Below are positions 8,416-16,778 of a DNA stretch of 64,000 nt, piece after piece. The translations under genes and the position numbers were made by a program. Origin of the DNA: an uncultured Lachnoclostridium sp. (lineage in GTDB: Bacteria > Bacillota > Clostridia > Lachnospirales > Lachnospiraceae); contig CAOJBY010000007.1 of assembly GCA_948330435.1 (NCBI GenBank), positions 71,552 through 135,551 of the forward strand, given 5' to 3'. Position 1 is the stretch's first letter; each line of letters opens with the position of its first letter. The notes below the pieces were generated by a model. That model was not told the origin of the DNA. It did not search any database and saw nothing but the letters and a program-made list of their open reading frames with translations.

Positions 8416-10320
8416 TCACTGAACCGGTGGCCGAAGCCCCTGTAGGAGAACCATAGGTTTTGCTTCCTCTACCAGTGCCTCTATGGGGGGGATTTTTCCC
8501 TCAACATTATCCAAAAGCCAGTTCATGGTAACGATTTCTTCAGGAGAAAGGCTTTGCCCCATCTGGCTCTTTATGGTTCCATCCTGGGCATAAAGAGCAT
8601 TCGAGAAAGGATTGAAGCCAGATTCGGAAAATTCATGTTTGATAAGATTCAAAAGCCATTTAGAACCTTCTGGAAGTTCCTTGGAGTAAATGACATCAAT
8701 CATGCCTGAGGAAATGCCCCACCAGTAATGGACGGCCTTTGTCTGAGTCTCTTTCTTTTTCCAGACACCGTTTAAAATATCACGTACAATCCGTTCATAA
8801 AATTTCCCCCAATGCCAGATAGAGGAAGCCACATTAACCATGTGCCCATCTCGAATATCATATAGTCCAAATTTTCGAGAAGCATTTTTAGGGGTAATCA
8901 GATCCTGACCGGATACATATGTGATTCCTTTGGAACGAAAAACTTCATCCGGATTCCGATCTTTAACGGTAGCCCATTCCAGGCAAACTTTTGCTTTCGG
9001 GTTCGTCATTTTTACTCCCAAAGCAAAAGCGTTAATATTGGCTGTCATACCATAGATGGGATAATCTGCCAGATAACCCACATAAGGCGTATCTGTCAGA
9101 ATGCCTGCCAGAACTCCTGTCAGGAATTTTGCTTCATAGAGCCGCCCATAGTAGGTTCTTAGATGTCCACTGTAGGTATGGAGAGAACAGTTTAAGATCT
9201 TTATATCCGGATGATGGATAGCGGCTTTAATACTGGCTCCCAGAAGTTTTGGGGTAGTGGTAAAGATTACTCTGCAACCTTTGGAAGTCGCTTCGTTGAT
9301 GGTTTTAAGGCCAAGTTCTTCCATATTGACATTATCATAGCATAGAGTCTCTATCTGAGCCCCAAATACTTCGTTTAAATGCTGGCGGCCCAATTCGTGC
9401 CCATAAGTCCAGCTTGATGCTTCTGCGGTTTTGTCGTGAAGAAACGCAATTTTTAAAGGAGCAGGAGCGGCAGTGAGCAAGCGGCTGATTACAGGTTTTG
9501 CTGTCCTGGCTTCTGGGTGCATACTAAGTTCCAAAGGTACCTTTCTGGGATAAAGCTGAAAGTCTTTCCAGAGTTTGACCATTTCCGATCGAATCTGGCT
9601 GTGAGATTTATCCCAGAGATTTTCATAGCCATAAAATTCCAGATAGAGAAGAAAGGCATCGCCGGAAGTAAGGGGCAGCTTTCGTCCCCCTTTTTCTTCA
9701 AAGACATCCGTAAAATGAATATAAGCGGAATGGAAATCCAGCTTCTCATCATCTGTCCAGGTCTGATCTGGCTGCTTTTTCATAAGCTTAAGAAGTTTTT
9801 GAAAGCTTCCTTCCTGGCTGAACCACAGGTAATTAATGGAGGTCAGTTTATAAAAGTCAAGAAATTCATAGTAGATCCGAACTTCCCTGGAATCATTTTT
9901 TTCCGGAAGAATCCGGGTTACCTGTCCGGTGATGCTGACGGCACCGGAGTATTTCAGAACACTGACACGCTTGTTGCCTTCCATGACATAAAAACGGTTC
10001 ATAAACTCACAGGCCTTTATGGGATCCCGGATACCTTCTTCCAGGTGGGAGTGGTAGAGAGAACTCCATTTGGCTGCGAATTCGGAATCCTCTGGAAGAA
10101 GAGGCATAAAGTTGCTGGCGAATGCCTGGGTTCTTCCAGTGGTTTTGGTACCAGAGATCTGATCCAAAGGAATTTCCACCAGTCCCAGATCCATTTCTGA
10201 ACTGGTTGGGGTAAAGGAGAGGATTTCATCCAGCACCTGTAAGTAAGGGTAGCTGCCCTTTAACAGAGAGGTCTTGTATGCTTTTTGTGCTAACTTCCTT
10301 GCCTTTACATATTCTTCCAT
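8416..10320 (-). CDS. Cytoplasmic BMP-domain protein with ParB/Srx-like N-terminal domain
   Basis: 634 residues, about twice the length of a normal BMP lipoprotein and without a signal peptide or lipobox. Residues about 46-140 read VEIPLDQISGT, then EEGIRDPIKACEF and YVMEGNKRVSVLKYSG, the pattern of the ParB/sulfiredoxin nucleotide-binding fold. Residues about 288-600 resemble BMP/Med periplasmic nucleoside-binding proteins (LKIAFLHDKTAE, GCRVIFTT, TGVLAGILTDTPYVGYLADYPIYG). The middle 150-280 is helical. The domains suggest an intracellular sensor of nucleoside-like ligands rather than a transport component; this is inference. It lies 20 bases downstream of a metallophosphoesterase gene in the same direction, and prs lies further upstream. 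BMP homology is clear; the ParB/Srx call is moderate. Confidence 0.82.
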   Translation of the reverse strand: MEEYVKARKLAQKAYKTSLLKGSYPYLQVLDEILSFTPTSSEMDLGLVEIPLDQISGTKTTGRTQAFASNFMPLLPEDSEFAAKWSSLYHSHLEEGIRDPIKACEFMNRFYVMEGNKRVSVLKYSGAVSITGQVTRILPEKNDSREVRIYYEFLDFYKLTSINYLWFSQEGSFQKLLKLMKKQPDQTWTDDEKLDFHSAYIHFTDVFEEKGGRKLPLTSGDAFLLYLEFYGYENLWDKSHSQIRSEMVKLWKDFQLYPRKVPLELSMHPEARTAKPVISRLLTAAPAPLKIAFLHDKTAEASSWTYGHELGRQHLNEVFGAQIETLCYDNVNMEELGLKTINEATSKGCRVIFTTTPKLLGASIKAAIHHPDIKILNCSLHTYSGHLRTYYGRLYEAKFLTGVLAGILTDTPYVGYLADYPIYGMTANINAFALGVKMTNPKAKVCLEWATVKDRNPDEVFRSKGITYVSGQDLITPKNASRKFGLYDIRDGHMVNVASSIWHWGKFYERIVRDILNGVWKKKETQTKAVHYWWGISSGMIDVIYSKELPEGSKWLLNLIKHEFSESGFNPFSNALYAQDGTIKSQMGQSLSPEEIVTMNWLLDNVEGKIPPIEALVEEAKPMVLLQGLRPPVQ

Positions 10321-10340
10321 ATATTCGAAAACTCCTTTCC

Positions 10341-10949
10341 TTATGGTGCATTCCCTGCCGGAAAATCAAAGACGGTTCGTTCATAGGCATTCACTACCGT
10401 AGTGTTCTGATAGGTACAAGTTCGGGGTGCCCGGTAGTTATAGGACAAATGTACATGGCCATGGACAAAATAGGCTGGTGCATAATGCTCTATAAGTTTA
10501 AGAAATCCCTGAAATCCCTGATGGGGCAGATTCTCTTCATCATTGAGATGATATGCAGGGGAATGGGTTAACAGAATATCAAAACCTCTGTGGCGTTTCA
10601 GAGAAAACCAAAGCCGTCTGATGCGGGCATTCATCTGGCTCTGTGTGTACTGGTGGGGACCATCTTTATAACGCATGGAGCCGCCCAGTCCCAGAATTCG
10701 AATTCCCTCATGGACATATATCTGATCCTCCACGCAGATGCAGCCATAGGGGGGAGAGACTTCATACACGGCATCATGATTTCCATGAACATACAATACC
10801 GGTCCTTTAAAAAAGGTAGCCAGAAAGGAGAGGTAGAGAGGACTTAGATCCCCACATGAGAGGATCAAATCAACCTCTGCCAGCTTTTCCTTGCTGAAAT
10901 CGTCCCAGAGATATTTGGATTCTGTGTCTGAAATTGCTAAAATTTTCAT
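10341..10949 (-). CDS. Metallophosphoesterase family protein
   Basis: 202 residues of a calcineurin-like phosphoesterase. Metal-binding motifs are visible in order: D8 in ISDTES, GD in LSCGDLS, GNHD in YVHGNHDAVYE, H in LLTHSPAYH and GHxH in VHGHVHLSY. These hold two metal ions and hydrolyse phosphate esters. The substrate is unknown; similar small proteins act on phosphodiesters or nucleotides. The gene is followed at once by the BMP-fusion gene, and a strong terminator separates it from prs upstream, so the pair probably forms its own unit. Confidence 0.9.
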   Translation of the reverse strand: MKILAISDTESKYLWDDFSKEKLAEVDLILSCGDLSPLYLSFLATFFKGPVLYVHGNHDAVYEVSPPYGCICVEDQIYVHEGIRILGLGGSMRYKDGPHQYTQSQMNARIRRLWFSLKRHRGFDILLTHSPAYHLNDEENLPHQGFQGFLKLIEHYAPAYFVHGHVHLSYNYRAPRTCTYQNTTVVNAYERTVFDFPAGNAP

Positions 10950-10974
10950 GGATTTTTCCTTTTAAATAAGGGGT

Positions 10975-11019
10975 TAAAAAAGGACTGACATAAGATAAGA
11001 CTTATCTAATGACAGTCCT
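10975..11019 (-). terminator. Intrinsic terminator of prs
   Basis: Arms of 19 bases (AGGACTG...AGATAAG and its complement, two mismatches) are followed on the minus strand by TTTTTT. It separates prs from the metallophosphoesterase gene. Confidence 0.85.
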
Positions 11020-11038
11020 GTTGTAAAAACGTCCTGTT

Positions 11039-12208
11039 CTATCGTGACTGCTTGGCGATTAGCTTTCGAATTTTCTCCGTAGGAGTGTTGATACTGTCTG
11101 CGGAAAAATCATGGTTCACGGTATCAATAATTCTTGCCAGGAACTTTGTCATATCGGCCTCTGTATAGTAAGGCTTGGAAAGAAGTTCCGGAGAACGGTA
11201 ATTCAGATTGGTCGTTACAATACGGGTAATATAGCCCTTTTCATAATAATCGTCGAATTTTTCCAGGCCGTCAGTGAACAGACCGAAAGTACAGCACACA
11301 TATACATGCTTTGCCCCCCGTTCTTTCATCTGCTTTGCCACATCCAGCATACTTCCGCCGGAGGAAATCATATCATCAATGATGATAACATCCTTTCCCA
11401 CCAGGGAATCTCCCAGGAATTCATGAGCCACAATGGGGTTTTTCCCATTGATGACTGTAGAATAATCCCGACGTTTGTAAAACATGCCCATATCGATTCC
11501 CAGCACATTGGAAAAATAAACAGCCCGTTCCATGGCACCCTCATCCGGAGCAATGATCATCAGATGCTCATTGTCTACCTTAAGTTCAGGCTCTGTACGG
11601 AGAAGGGCTTTGATAAACTGGTAGGGGGGCTGGAAATTGTCAAAGCCGTTTAGCGGAATGGCATTTTGTACCCTTGGATCGTGAGCGTCGAAAGTGATGA
11701 TACTATTCACCCCCATATTACGCAATTCCTGAAGGGCAATGGCACAATCTAAGGATTCCCGGCTATTGCGCTTGTGCTGCCTGCCCTCGTACAAAAAGGG
11801 AATCACTACATTGATTCGATGAGCCTTTCCGGTAGCGGCGGAAATCATACGTTTCAAATCCTGATAATGATCATCCGGCGACATGTGATTCTCATGACCG
11901 CAGACCGTATAGGTGATGCTGTAGTTGCACACATCTACCATAATAAACAGATCGCTTCCCCGGACAGATTCTTCATAGCGGCCTTTTGCTTCACCCGTTC
12001 CGAAGCGGGGACAGGAACAATTGACCAGATAGGAACTTTGAGCATATTCCTGAAAATAAATATTATCTCTGTGCTGCTTGTTGGCGGTTTTACGGAATTT
12101 TACCAGATGTTTGTCTACCTTTTTTGCAAAATCTATGCAGCTGTCCAGTGCTGCGATTTTTAAGGGAGCTACTGGTAAAATATTATCAAACTGATAGGCT
12201 TCCGACAT
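11039..12208 (-). CDS. prs: Ribose-phosphate pyrophosphokinase
   Basis: 389 residues. The PRPP-binding loop VIIIDDMISSGGSMLDVAKQM near residue 275 and DPRVQNAIPLNGFDNF mark this as a PRPP synthetase, which makes 5-phosphoribosyl diphosphate from ribose 5-phosphate and ATP for nucleotide, histidine and tryptophan synthesis. It is about 70 residues longer than the classical enzyme, with extra sequence at the N-terminus and before the catalytic region; this longer form is usual in Lachnospiraceae in my memory. A GGAGGA ribosome binding site precedes the ATG. The promoter region contains an AT-rich dyad at 12263-12289. Confidence 0.95.
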   Translation of the reverse strand: MSEAYQFDNILPVAPLKIAALDSCIDFAKKVDKHLVKFRKTANKQHRDNIYFQEYAQSSYLVNCSCPRFGTGEAKGRYEESVRGSDLFIMVDVCNYSITYTVCGHENHMSPDDHYQDLKRMISAATGKAHRINVVIPFLYEGRQHKRNSRESLDCAIALQELRNMGVNSIITFDAHDPRVQNAIPLNGFDNFQPPYQFIKALLRTEPELKVDNEHLMIIAPDEGAMERAVYFSNVLGIDMGMFYKRRDYSTVINGKNPIVAHEFLGDSLVGKDVIIIDDMISSGGSMLDVAKQMKERGAKHVYVCCTFGLFTDGLEKFDDYYEKGYITRIVTTNLNYRSPELLSKPYYTEADMTKFLARIIDTVNHDFSADSINTPTEKIRKLIAKQSR

Positions 12209-12262
12209 GTTTATCCTCCGAATAGGGGCTACCCGAATGCACGATATCCCAAGTGTGTAATT

Positions 12263-12289
12263 GTATAAAATATTCTAATAATTTTATAC
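12263..12289 (-). promoter_or_regulatory. AT-rich dyad in the prs promoter region
   Basis: GTATAAAAT at 12263-12271 and ATTTTATAC at 12281-12289 are perfect inverted repeats with a 9-base spacer, 55 bases upstream of prs. It could be an operator or overlap the promoter; no T-tract follows. Confidence 0.35.
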
Positions 12290-12361
12290 CATTATTCAGG
12301 GGGGAACGTCAAGATAATCAGCGAATTTTACAGAGGTATTTTTACAGGAAATGTCAGAGCA

Positions 12362-12390
12362 TTGCTTTTTTAGGCTCTCTGTGCTATGAT
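12362..12390 (+). promoter_or_regulatory. Promoter of the DUF1622-HAD operon
   Basis: TTGCTT at 12362-12367, 17-base spacer, TATGAT at 12385-12390, 29 bases before the start codon. Confidence 0.6.
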
Positions 12391-12418
12391 AGAAGCCATG
12401 TAAGGGAGGCAAAAGATT

Positions 12419-12745
12419 ATGATTGAGACGTTGGAATTGGTTTTGCATTATCTGGTGGAAGCGACTATTCCTGTTTTTGAGCTGATTGGTGTTGGAATTA
12501 TTATAGTATCCGGTATCAGGGGTTTTTACAGTTATGTGTGCCGGAAGCCTGATACGAAGCTGACGCTGGCAAAAGGGCTGGCTATGGGACTGGAATTCAA
12601 GCTTGGAAGTGAGATTCTGCGTACCGTGGTAGTGCGGGAATGGACGGAGATTGCTACGGTGGCGGGGATTATTGCTCTGAGAGCAGCATTGACCTTTTTG
12701 ATCCACTGGGAGATCAAGGAGGAGGAAAAGGGAGTTCATGAATAG
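12419..12745 (+). CDS. DUF1622 family membrane protein
   Basis: 108 residues with hydrophobic segments at about 10-38 and 78-97. The stretch LAKGLAMGLEFKLGSEILRTVVV with WTEIATVAGIIALRAALTFLIHWEI is the conserved core of DUF1622, a family of small inner-membrane proteins of unknown function. It has its own promoter and a GGGAGG site. Its 3' end overlaps the next gene by 8 bases, so the two are translationally coupled. Confidence 0.88.
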   Translation: MIETLELVLHYLVEATIPVFELIGVGIIIVSGIRGFYSYVCRKPDTKLTLAKGLAMGLEFKLGSEILRTVVVREWTEIATVAGIIALRAALTFLIHWEIKEEEKGVHE

Positions 12746-13586
12746 AAAGAGTAAAAGGATGAATTTGGTGAAATTAATTTGTTTTGATTTGGATGGTACA
12801 CTTTTAAAGGATAATAAGGAATTGACTTCCCGGACGGTTAAAGCACTTGGGCGGGCGGCAGATGCGGGTATTTATCTGGTTCCGACTACCGGCCGACTTT
12901 ATGACGGCGTGCCGGAGGAGATTCGTACCCTGCCCTTTATCCGCTATGTGATTGGGGCAAATGGGGCGGAGGTATACGATGTCCGGAAGAAAAAGGTTCT
13001 TCACCGGGCGGAGATGAATCTGGATGAGGTGCGTCAGTTTTTTGATTGTGTGCAGGGCTTGCCGGCGATTGTCGGCTGCTATAAAGGCGGCCAGGCTTTT
13101 ATGGGGCGTAAAGACATAGAAAAAATGGAGGCTTATGCTGCAGAGAAAGCTATTTTTCGCATGATGCGGAGGATCTATGCACCGGTGGAGGAATTAGAAT
13201 CATTTCTCCTGGAGGAAGGGGAAACGGTACAGAAGCTGATGCTCTTTTTTGCCGATTTGGAAGAGCAGAAACGGGCCATAGAGGATATGAAGATAAAGCT
13301 TTCCAATCTGGTAGTATCCAGTTCCATAATCAACAATATTGAAGTCAATGCCAGCGGAGCGAATAAGGGGGCTGCATTGAGATTCCTGCGGGAATATCTG
13401 AAGATAGAACGTGAAGAGACAGCGGCTTTTGGTGATGGAAGCAATGATATTACCATGCTTTTGGAGGCAGGAATCGGCTTTGCTATGGAAAATGCCTGTC
13501 AGGAGACGAAAGAGGCGGCGGATAAGGTTACCTTAAGCAATGAGCAGGAGGGTGTAGCCTTTGAAATAGAGCAGATTCTTAGTTAA
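12738..13586 (+). CDS. HAD-IIB (Cof-type) sugar/nucleotide phosphatase
   Basis: 282 residues. Motif I is CFDLDGTLL at about residues 15-23 (nucleophile Asp), the cap domain covers about 90-195, and motif IV is FGDGSNDITMLLEAG near residue 235, followed by A..VT. This is a Cof-type phosphatase with likely broad activity on phosphorylated sugars or cofactors. A second possible start is the ATG at 12759 (MNLVKL), which also has an AAAAGG site; the upstream ATG is kept because it overlaps the DUF1622 gene. Convergent to the Rrf2 gene. Confidence 0.92.
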   Translation: MNRKSKRMNLVKLICFDLDGTLLKDNKELTSRTVKALGRAADAGIYLVPTTGRLYDGVPEEIRTLPFIRYVIGANGAEVYDVRKKKVLHRAEMNLDEVRQFFDCVQGLPAIVGCYKGGQAFMGRKDIEKMEAYAAEKAIFRMMRRIYAPVEELESFLLEEGETVQKLMLFFADLEEQKRAIEDMKIKLSNLVVSSSIINNIEVNASGANKGAALRFLREYLKIEREETAAFGDGSNDITMLLEAGIGFAMENACQETKEAADKVTLSNEQEGVAFEIEQILS

Positions 13587-13608
13587 GTCCTGAAATCCTG
13601 AACGGAAT

Positions 13609-14016
13609 TTAAAAATCCCTTTCCATCAAATCCTTTAATGTAATACCAAAAAAGAAATCATGCACAAGTGCGTCATACTTCTCCCAAAGAGGCAGGGTAA
13701 TGCAGTTTTCTTTACGGGGGCAGGCTTCCGAATCGGGCAGACGGCAGGCCACACAGGCGAGGGGACCCTCAGTCAGTTCAACGATCTCCCCTAAGGGGTA
13801 ATCCGCTGGCTTCCTTGTAAGCATATAGCCGCCACCTTTGCCCCGAAGCCCTTTTACAAGCTTTCCTTTCACAAGCATCCGCAAAATGATCTCCAGATAT
13901 TTTTCGGAAATCTCCTGCCGGGAGGAAATATCTTTTAGTGGAATATAAGCAGCATCACTGTGCTGTGCAAGATCGATCATAACTCTAAGGGCATATCGGG
14001 CTTTTGTCGAAATCAT
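13609..14016 (-). CDS. Rrf2-family transcriptional regulator, CymR-like
   Basis: 135 residues. The winged-helix start MISTKARYALRVMIDLAQH and the wing LRGKGGGYML are typical of Rrf2. A Cys-rich loop (CVACRLPDSEACPRKENC) resembles the IscR/RsrR iron-sulfur region, so both a cysteine-pool sensor like CymR and an iron-sulfur sensor are possible. I chose the ATG at 14016, which has GGAGG seven bases upstream, over the ATG at 14064. It is divergent from cysK, the usual place of the regulator of cysteine synthesis in Firmicutes, and probably binds in the shared 180-base intergenic region. Confidence 0.9.
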   Translation of the reverse strand: MISTKARYALRVMIDLAQHSDAAYIPLKDISSRQEISEKYLEIILRMLVKGKLVKGLRGKGGGYMLTRKPADYPLGEIVELTEGPLACVACRLPDSEACPRKENCITLPLWEKYDALVHDFFFGITLKDLMERDF

Positions 14017-14081
14017 AGTGGATCCTCCATAATACTTGGCACTGGTTTTATAACAGGGTTCCAAGTTGTTTTTTTTATTAT

Positions 14082-14096
14082 AACCTACTATGGTAA
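14082..14096. promoter_or_regulatory. Possible Rrf2 operator between the regulator and cysK
   Basis: AACCTACTATGGTA contains an imperfect dyad (ACC-N6-GGT) in the region shared by the Rrf2 gene and cysK. Weak evidence. Confidence 0.2.
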
Positions 14097-14124
14097 ATAA
14101 TTCAATATTAAACCTATATTCATA

Positions 14125-14153
14125 TTGACTTAGTATGTAAAAGGTGATATGCT
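14125..14153 (+). promoter_or_regulatory. Promoter of cysK
   Basis: TTGACT at 14125-14130, 17-base spacer, TATGCT at 14148-14153, 43 bases before the start codon. Confidence 0.65.
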
Positions 14154-14196
14154 TTGTTCAATGACTCTATGAAACAAAGAAAAGGAGGAGAATGGA

Positions 14197-15129
14197 ATGG
14201 CAAATTATTATAAGGGAGCCCTGGAATTGATTGGAAATACGCCGCTGGTAGAAGTGACAAACATTGAAAAGGAACTTAATCTTAAGGCAACGATTCTGGT
14301 TAAGCTGGAATATTTCAATCCGGCAGGAAGTGTAAAGGACAGAGTTGCCAGGGCCATGATCGAGGAAGCGGAGAGCAAAGGCCTTTTGAAGAAAGGTTCC
14401 GTAATTATCGAACCTACTTCCGGTAATACGGGAATCGGCCTTGCTTCCATTGCGGCAGTCAAAGGCTATCGGATTATTCTCACCATGCCGGAGACTATGA
14501 GTGTAGAGCGGAGAAATATACTGAAAGCATATGGGGCGGAATTAGTACTAACGGAAGGTGCCAGAGGCATGACAGGTGCCATTGAGAAAGCAAACGAACT
14601 CGCCAGGGAGATTCCTGACAGCTTTATCCCCGGCCAATTTGTAAATCCGGCGAATCCGGCTGTCCACAGGGCGACTACCGGGCCGGAGATTTGGAAAGAT
14701 ACGGACGGTAAGGTAGATATCTTTATTGCCGGTGTTGGAACAGGCGGAACGGTAACCGGAACCGGAGAGTATCTGAAAGAACAGAACCCCCATATTAAGG
14801 TGGTGGCTTTGGAGCCTGCGTCATCCCCTGTGTTGTCTGGAGGAAAATCTGGTGCTCACAAGATTCAGGGTATTGGAGCTGGATTTGTGCCGGAGGTATT
14901 AAATACTTCCATTTATGATGAGATATTCAGGGCTGAGAATGAGGATGCTTTTGCAGCAGCAAAGCTTTTGGCAAAAAAAGAGGGAATTCTGGTGGGCATT
15001 TCCTCTGGTGCGGCCCTGCACGGAGCCATTGAACTTGCAAAGCGTCCGGAAAACAAGGGGAAAGTGATTGTGGCACTTTTGCCTGATACGGGCGACAGAT
15101 ATTATTCTACACCTTTATTTACGGAATAA
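14197..15129 (+). CDS. cysK: Cysteine synthase A
   Basis: 310 residues, standard length for O-acetylserine sulfhydrylase, which makes cysteine from O-acetylserine and sulfide. The PLP lysine lies in FNPAGSVKDR, the substrate loop is EPTSGNTGIGLA and the phosphate loop is GVGTGGTVTG. The C-terminal half has GISSGAAL, where the serine contacts the PLP ring nitrogen. A strong site (AAAGGAGGAG) precedes the ATG. Monocistronic, with its own promoter and terminator, and divergent from an Rrf2 regulator that probably controls it. Confidence 0.97.
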   Translation: MANYYKGALELIGNTPLVEVTNIEKELNLKATILVKLEYFNPAGSVKDRVARAMIEEAESKGLLKKGSVIIEPTSGNTGIGLASIAAVKGYRIILTMPETMSVERRNILKAYGAELVLTEGARGMTGAIEKANELAREIPDSFIPGQFVNPANPAVHRATTGPEIWKDTDGKVDIFIAGVGTGGTVTGTGEYLKEQNPHIKVVALEPASSPVLSGGKSGAHKIQGIGAGFVPEVLNTSIYDEIFRAENEDAFAAAKLLAKKEGILVGISSGAALHGAIELAKRPENKGKVIVALLPDTGDRYYSTPLFTE

Positions 15130-15139
15130 CATCTTGGAT

Positions 15140-15176
15140 GGAGGGACTGTCCTGTTAAGACAGCCCCTCTTTTAAT
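15140..15176 (+). terminator. Intrinsic terminator of cysK
   Basis: GAGGG-CTGTC pairs with GACAG-CCCTC around CTGTTAA and is followed by TTTTA. Confidence 0.85.
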
Positions 15177-15231
15177 GGTTCTGGAATTGTGATTAATCCA
15201 TAAAAAATGTGCATATACTCCTAATCCCTTG

Positions 15232-15260
15232 TTGAAAATTACAGGCTAATATGCTATATT
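15232..15260 (+). promoter_or_regulatory. Promoter of the permease-aminopeptidase-GntR operon
   Basis: TTGAAA at 15232-15237, 17-base spacer, TATATT at 15255-15260. Confidence 0.6.
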
Positions 15261-15270
15261 TATACGTAAG

Positions 15271-15280
15271 TTGTCGACAA
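15271..15280. promoter_or_regulatory. FadR/GntR-type operator
   Basis: TTGTCGACAA is a perfect palindrome fitting the TNGT-N2-ACNA pattern of FCD-type GntR regulators. It lies 10 bases after the -10 box, where a bound regulator would block transcription. The GntR gene at 18172 is the likely partner. Confidence 0.55.
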
Positions 15281-15316
15281 TCGACAATAATCAATTATTA
15301 CATTGGAGGGAAGAAG

Positions 15317-16753
15317 ATGAATGATTCTAAAAAAATGAAATGGTATACTCTGGCATTTATTGCGTTTTCAGGCGTATGGGGATTTGGAAATGTATTGAAT
15401 GGCTTTGTATATTTTAGCGGAATTCAGGTGATTTTTAGCTGGATTTTGATGTTTGCACTTTATTTTGTACCATATACCCTGATGGTAGGAGAACTTGGAT
15501 CAGCCTTTAAGACTTCCGGAGGTGGTGTCAGTTCCTGGATTCACAATACCATGGGACCCAAGCTTGCCTACTATGCAGGGTGGACCTATTGGGCATGTCA
15601 CATTACATACATTGCAAGCAAGGGCAGCGGCGGACTTAAAGCTCTTAGCTGGGCGGTATTCCGTAATGCGGAGACGTATGATACATTTCCTACAATCGGT
15701 GTGCAGTTGGCAACGTTGGCAGTATTTTTATTCTTTTGCTGGGTAGCAAGCCGGGGGCTGAATCCTCTTAAGAAGCTTGCCTCCATTGCCGGAACCAGTA
15801 TGTTTGTCATGTCTATTTTATATATTCTTCTGATGTTTGCGGCTCCGGCCATTAATCCGAACGGCGGATATGTTGCCATGGATTTCAGCATTAAGAACCT
15901 GATTCCCCAGTTTAATGTGGGATATTTTACATCCCTGTCAATTCTCGTATTTGCAGTAGGTGGCTGCGAGAAGATCTCTCCATATGTTAATAAGGTTGAG
16001 AATCCGGCAAAGGGATTTCCGAAAGGTATGATTGCACTTGCCATTATGGTTGTAGTATGTGCGATTCTGGGAACCATATCTATGGGAATGATGTTTGACC
16101 CGACTGTTATTAACGGCAGTACGGAGTCCTTTAATTCCTATGTATCCAATGGATCCTACTGGGCATTCCAGAAGCTAGGACAGTATTATGGGATGGGAGA
16201 TATCCTGTTGGTATTGTATGCACTTTGCAATATGATTGGACAGTTTGCGGTGTTGGTAGTCAGCATTGACGCACCTCTTCGTATGCTCCTTGACAATGAA
16301 GATTCCAAAGAGTTCGTTCCCAGTGTAATGCTTAAGAGAAATGAGTATGGGGCTTATGTGAATGGTATCAAGTTGATTATCGCATTATCAGGAACCATCA
16401 TCCTGATCCAGTCCTTTGTACCGGGAGCAGCGGCTGTGCTGGCACAGCTTACAAAACTGAATTCCGTATGTATGCCCCTTCGTTATTTGTGGGTATTTAT
16501 TGCTTATCTTGCTCTTAGAAAAGCATATAACACTATACCGGCAGAGTACCGTTTTGTGAAAAATCAGGGAATTGCAAAGTTCTTTGGGGCATGGTGTTTT
16601 GTACTGACGGCGGCATGTTGTATTCTGGGTATGTATTCAACGGATATCTTTACAATGGCATTGAATATCATTACTCCCATTGTCCTGACGGCATTGGGTA
16701 TGATTATGCCATATCTTGCAAAAAGAGAAAGAGAGAAAAATTCGGCAAAATAA
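15317..16753 (+). CDS. APC-family amino acid permease, YjeM-like
   Basis: 478 residues with about 12 hydrophobic segments. The first helices (WYTLAFIAFSGVWGFGNVLNG) and VPYTLMVGELGSAFKTSGGG-VSSWIHNTMGPKLAYYAGW match the APC superfamily and look closest to E. coli YjeM and glutamate/GABA-type exchangers. It should move an amino acid or a small peptide-derived compound across the membrane. I chose the ATG at 15317 with GGAGGG seven bases upstream; an upstream ATG at 15251 would add 22 residues that read through the operator region. It is first in an operon with an M18 aminopeptidase and a GntR regulator. Confidence 0.9.
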   Translation: MNDSKKMKWYTLAFIAFSGVWGFGNVLNGFVYFSGIQVIFSWILMFALYFVPYTLMVGELGSAFKTSGGGVSSWIHNTMGPKLAYYAGWTYWACHITYIASKGSGGLKALSWAVFRNAETYDTFPTIGVQLATLAVFLFFCWVASRGLNPLKKLASIAGTSMFVMSILYILLMFAAPAINPNGGYVAMDFSIKNLIPQFNVGYFTSLSILVFAVGGCEKISPYVNKVENPAKGFPKGMIALAIMVVVCAILGTISMGMMFDPTVINGSTESFNSYVSNGSYWAFQKLGQYYGMGDILLVLYALCNMIGQFAVLVVSIDAPLRMLLDNEDSKEFVPSVMLKRNEYGAYVNGIKLIIALSGTIILIQSFVPGAAAVLAQLTKLNSVCMPLRYLWVFIAYLALRKAYNTIPAEYRFVKNQGIAKFFGAWCFVLTAACCILGMYSTDIFTMALNIITPIVLTALGMIMPYLAKREREKNSAK

Positions 16754-16778
16754 TAAATGAAAGGATTAAGTTGAAACC

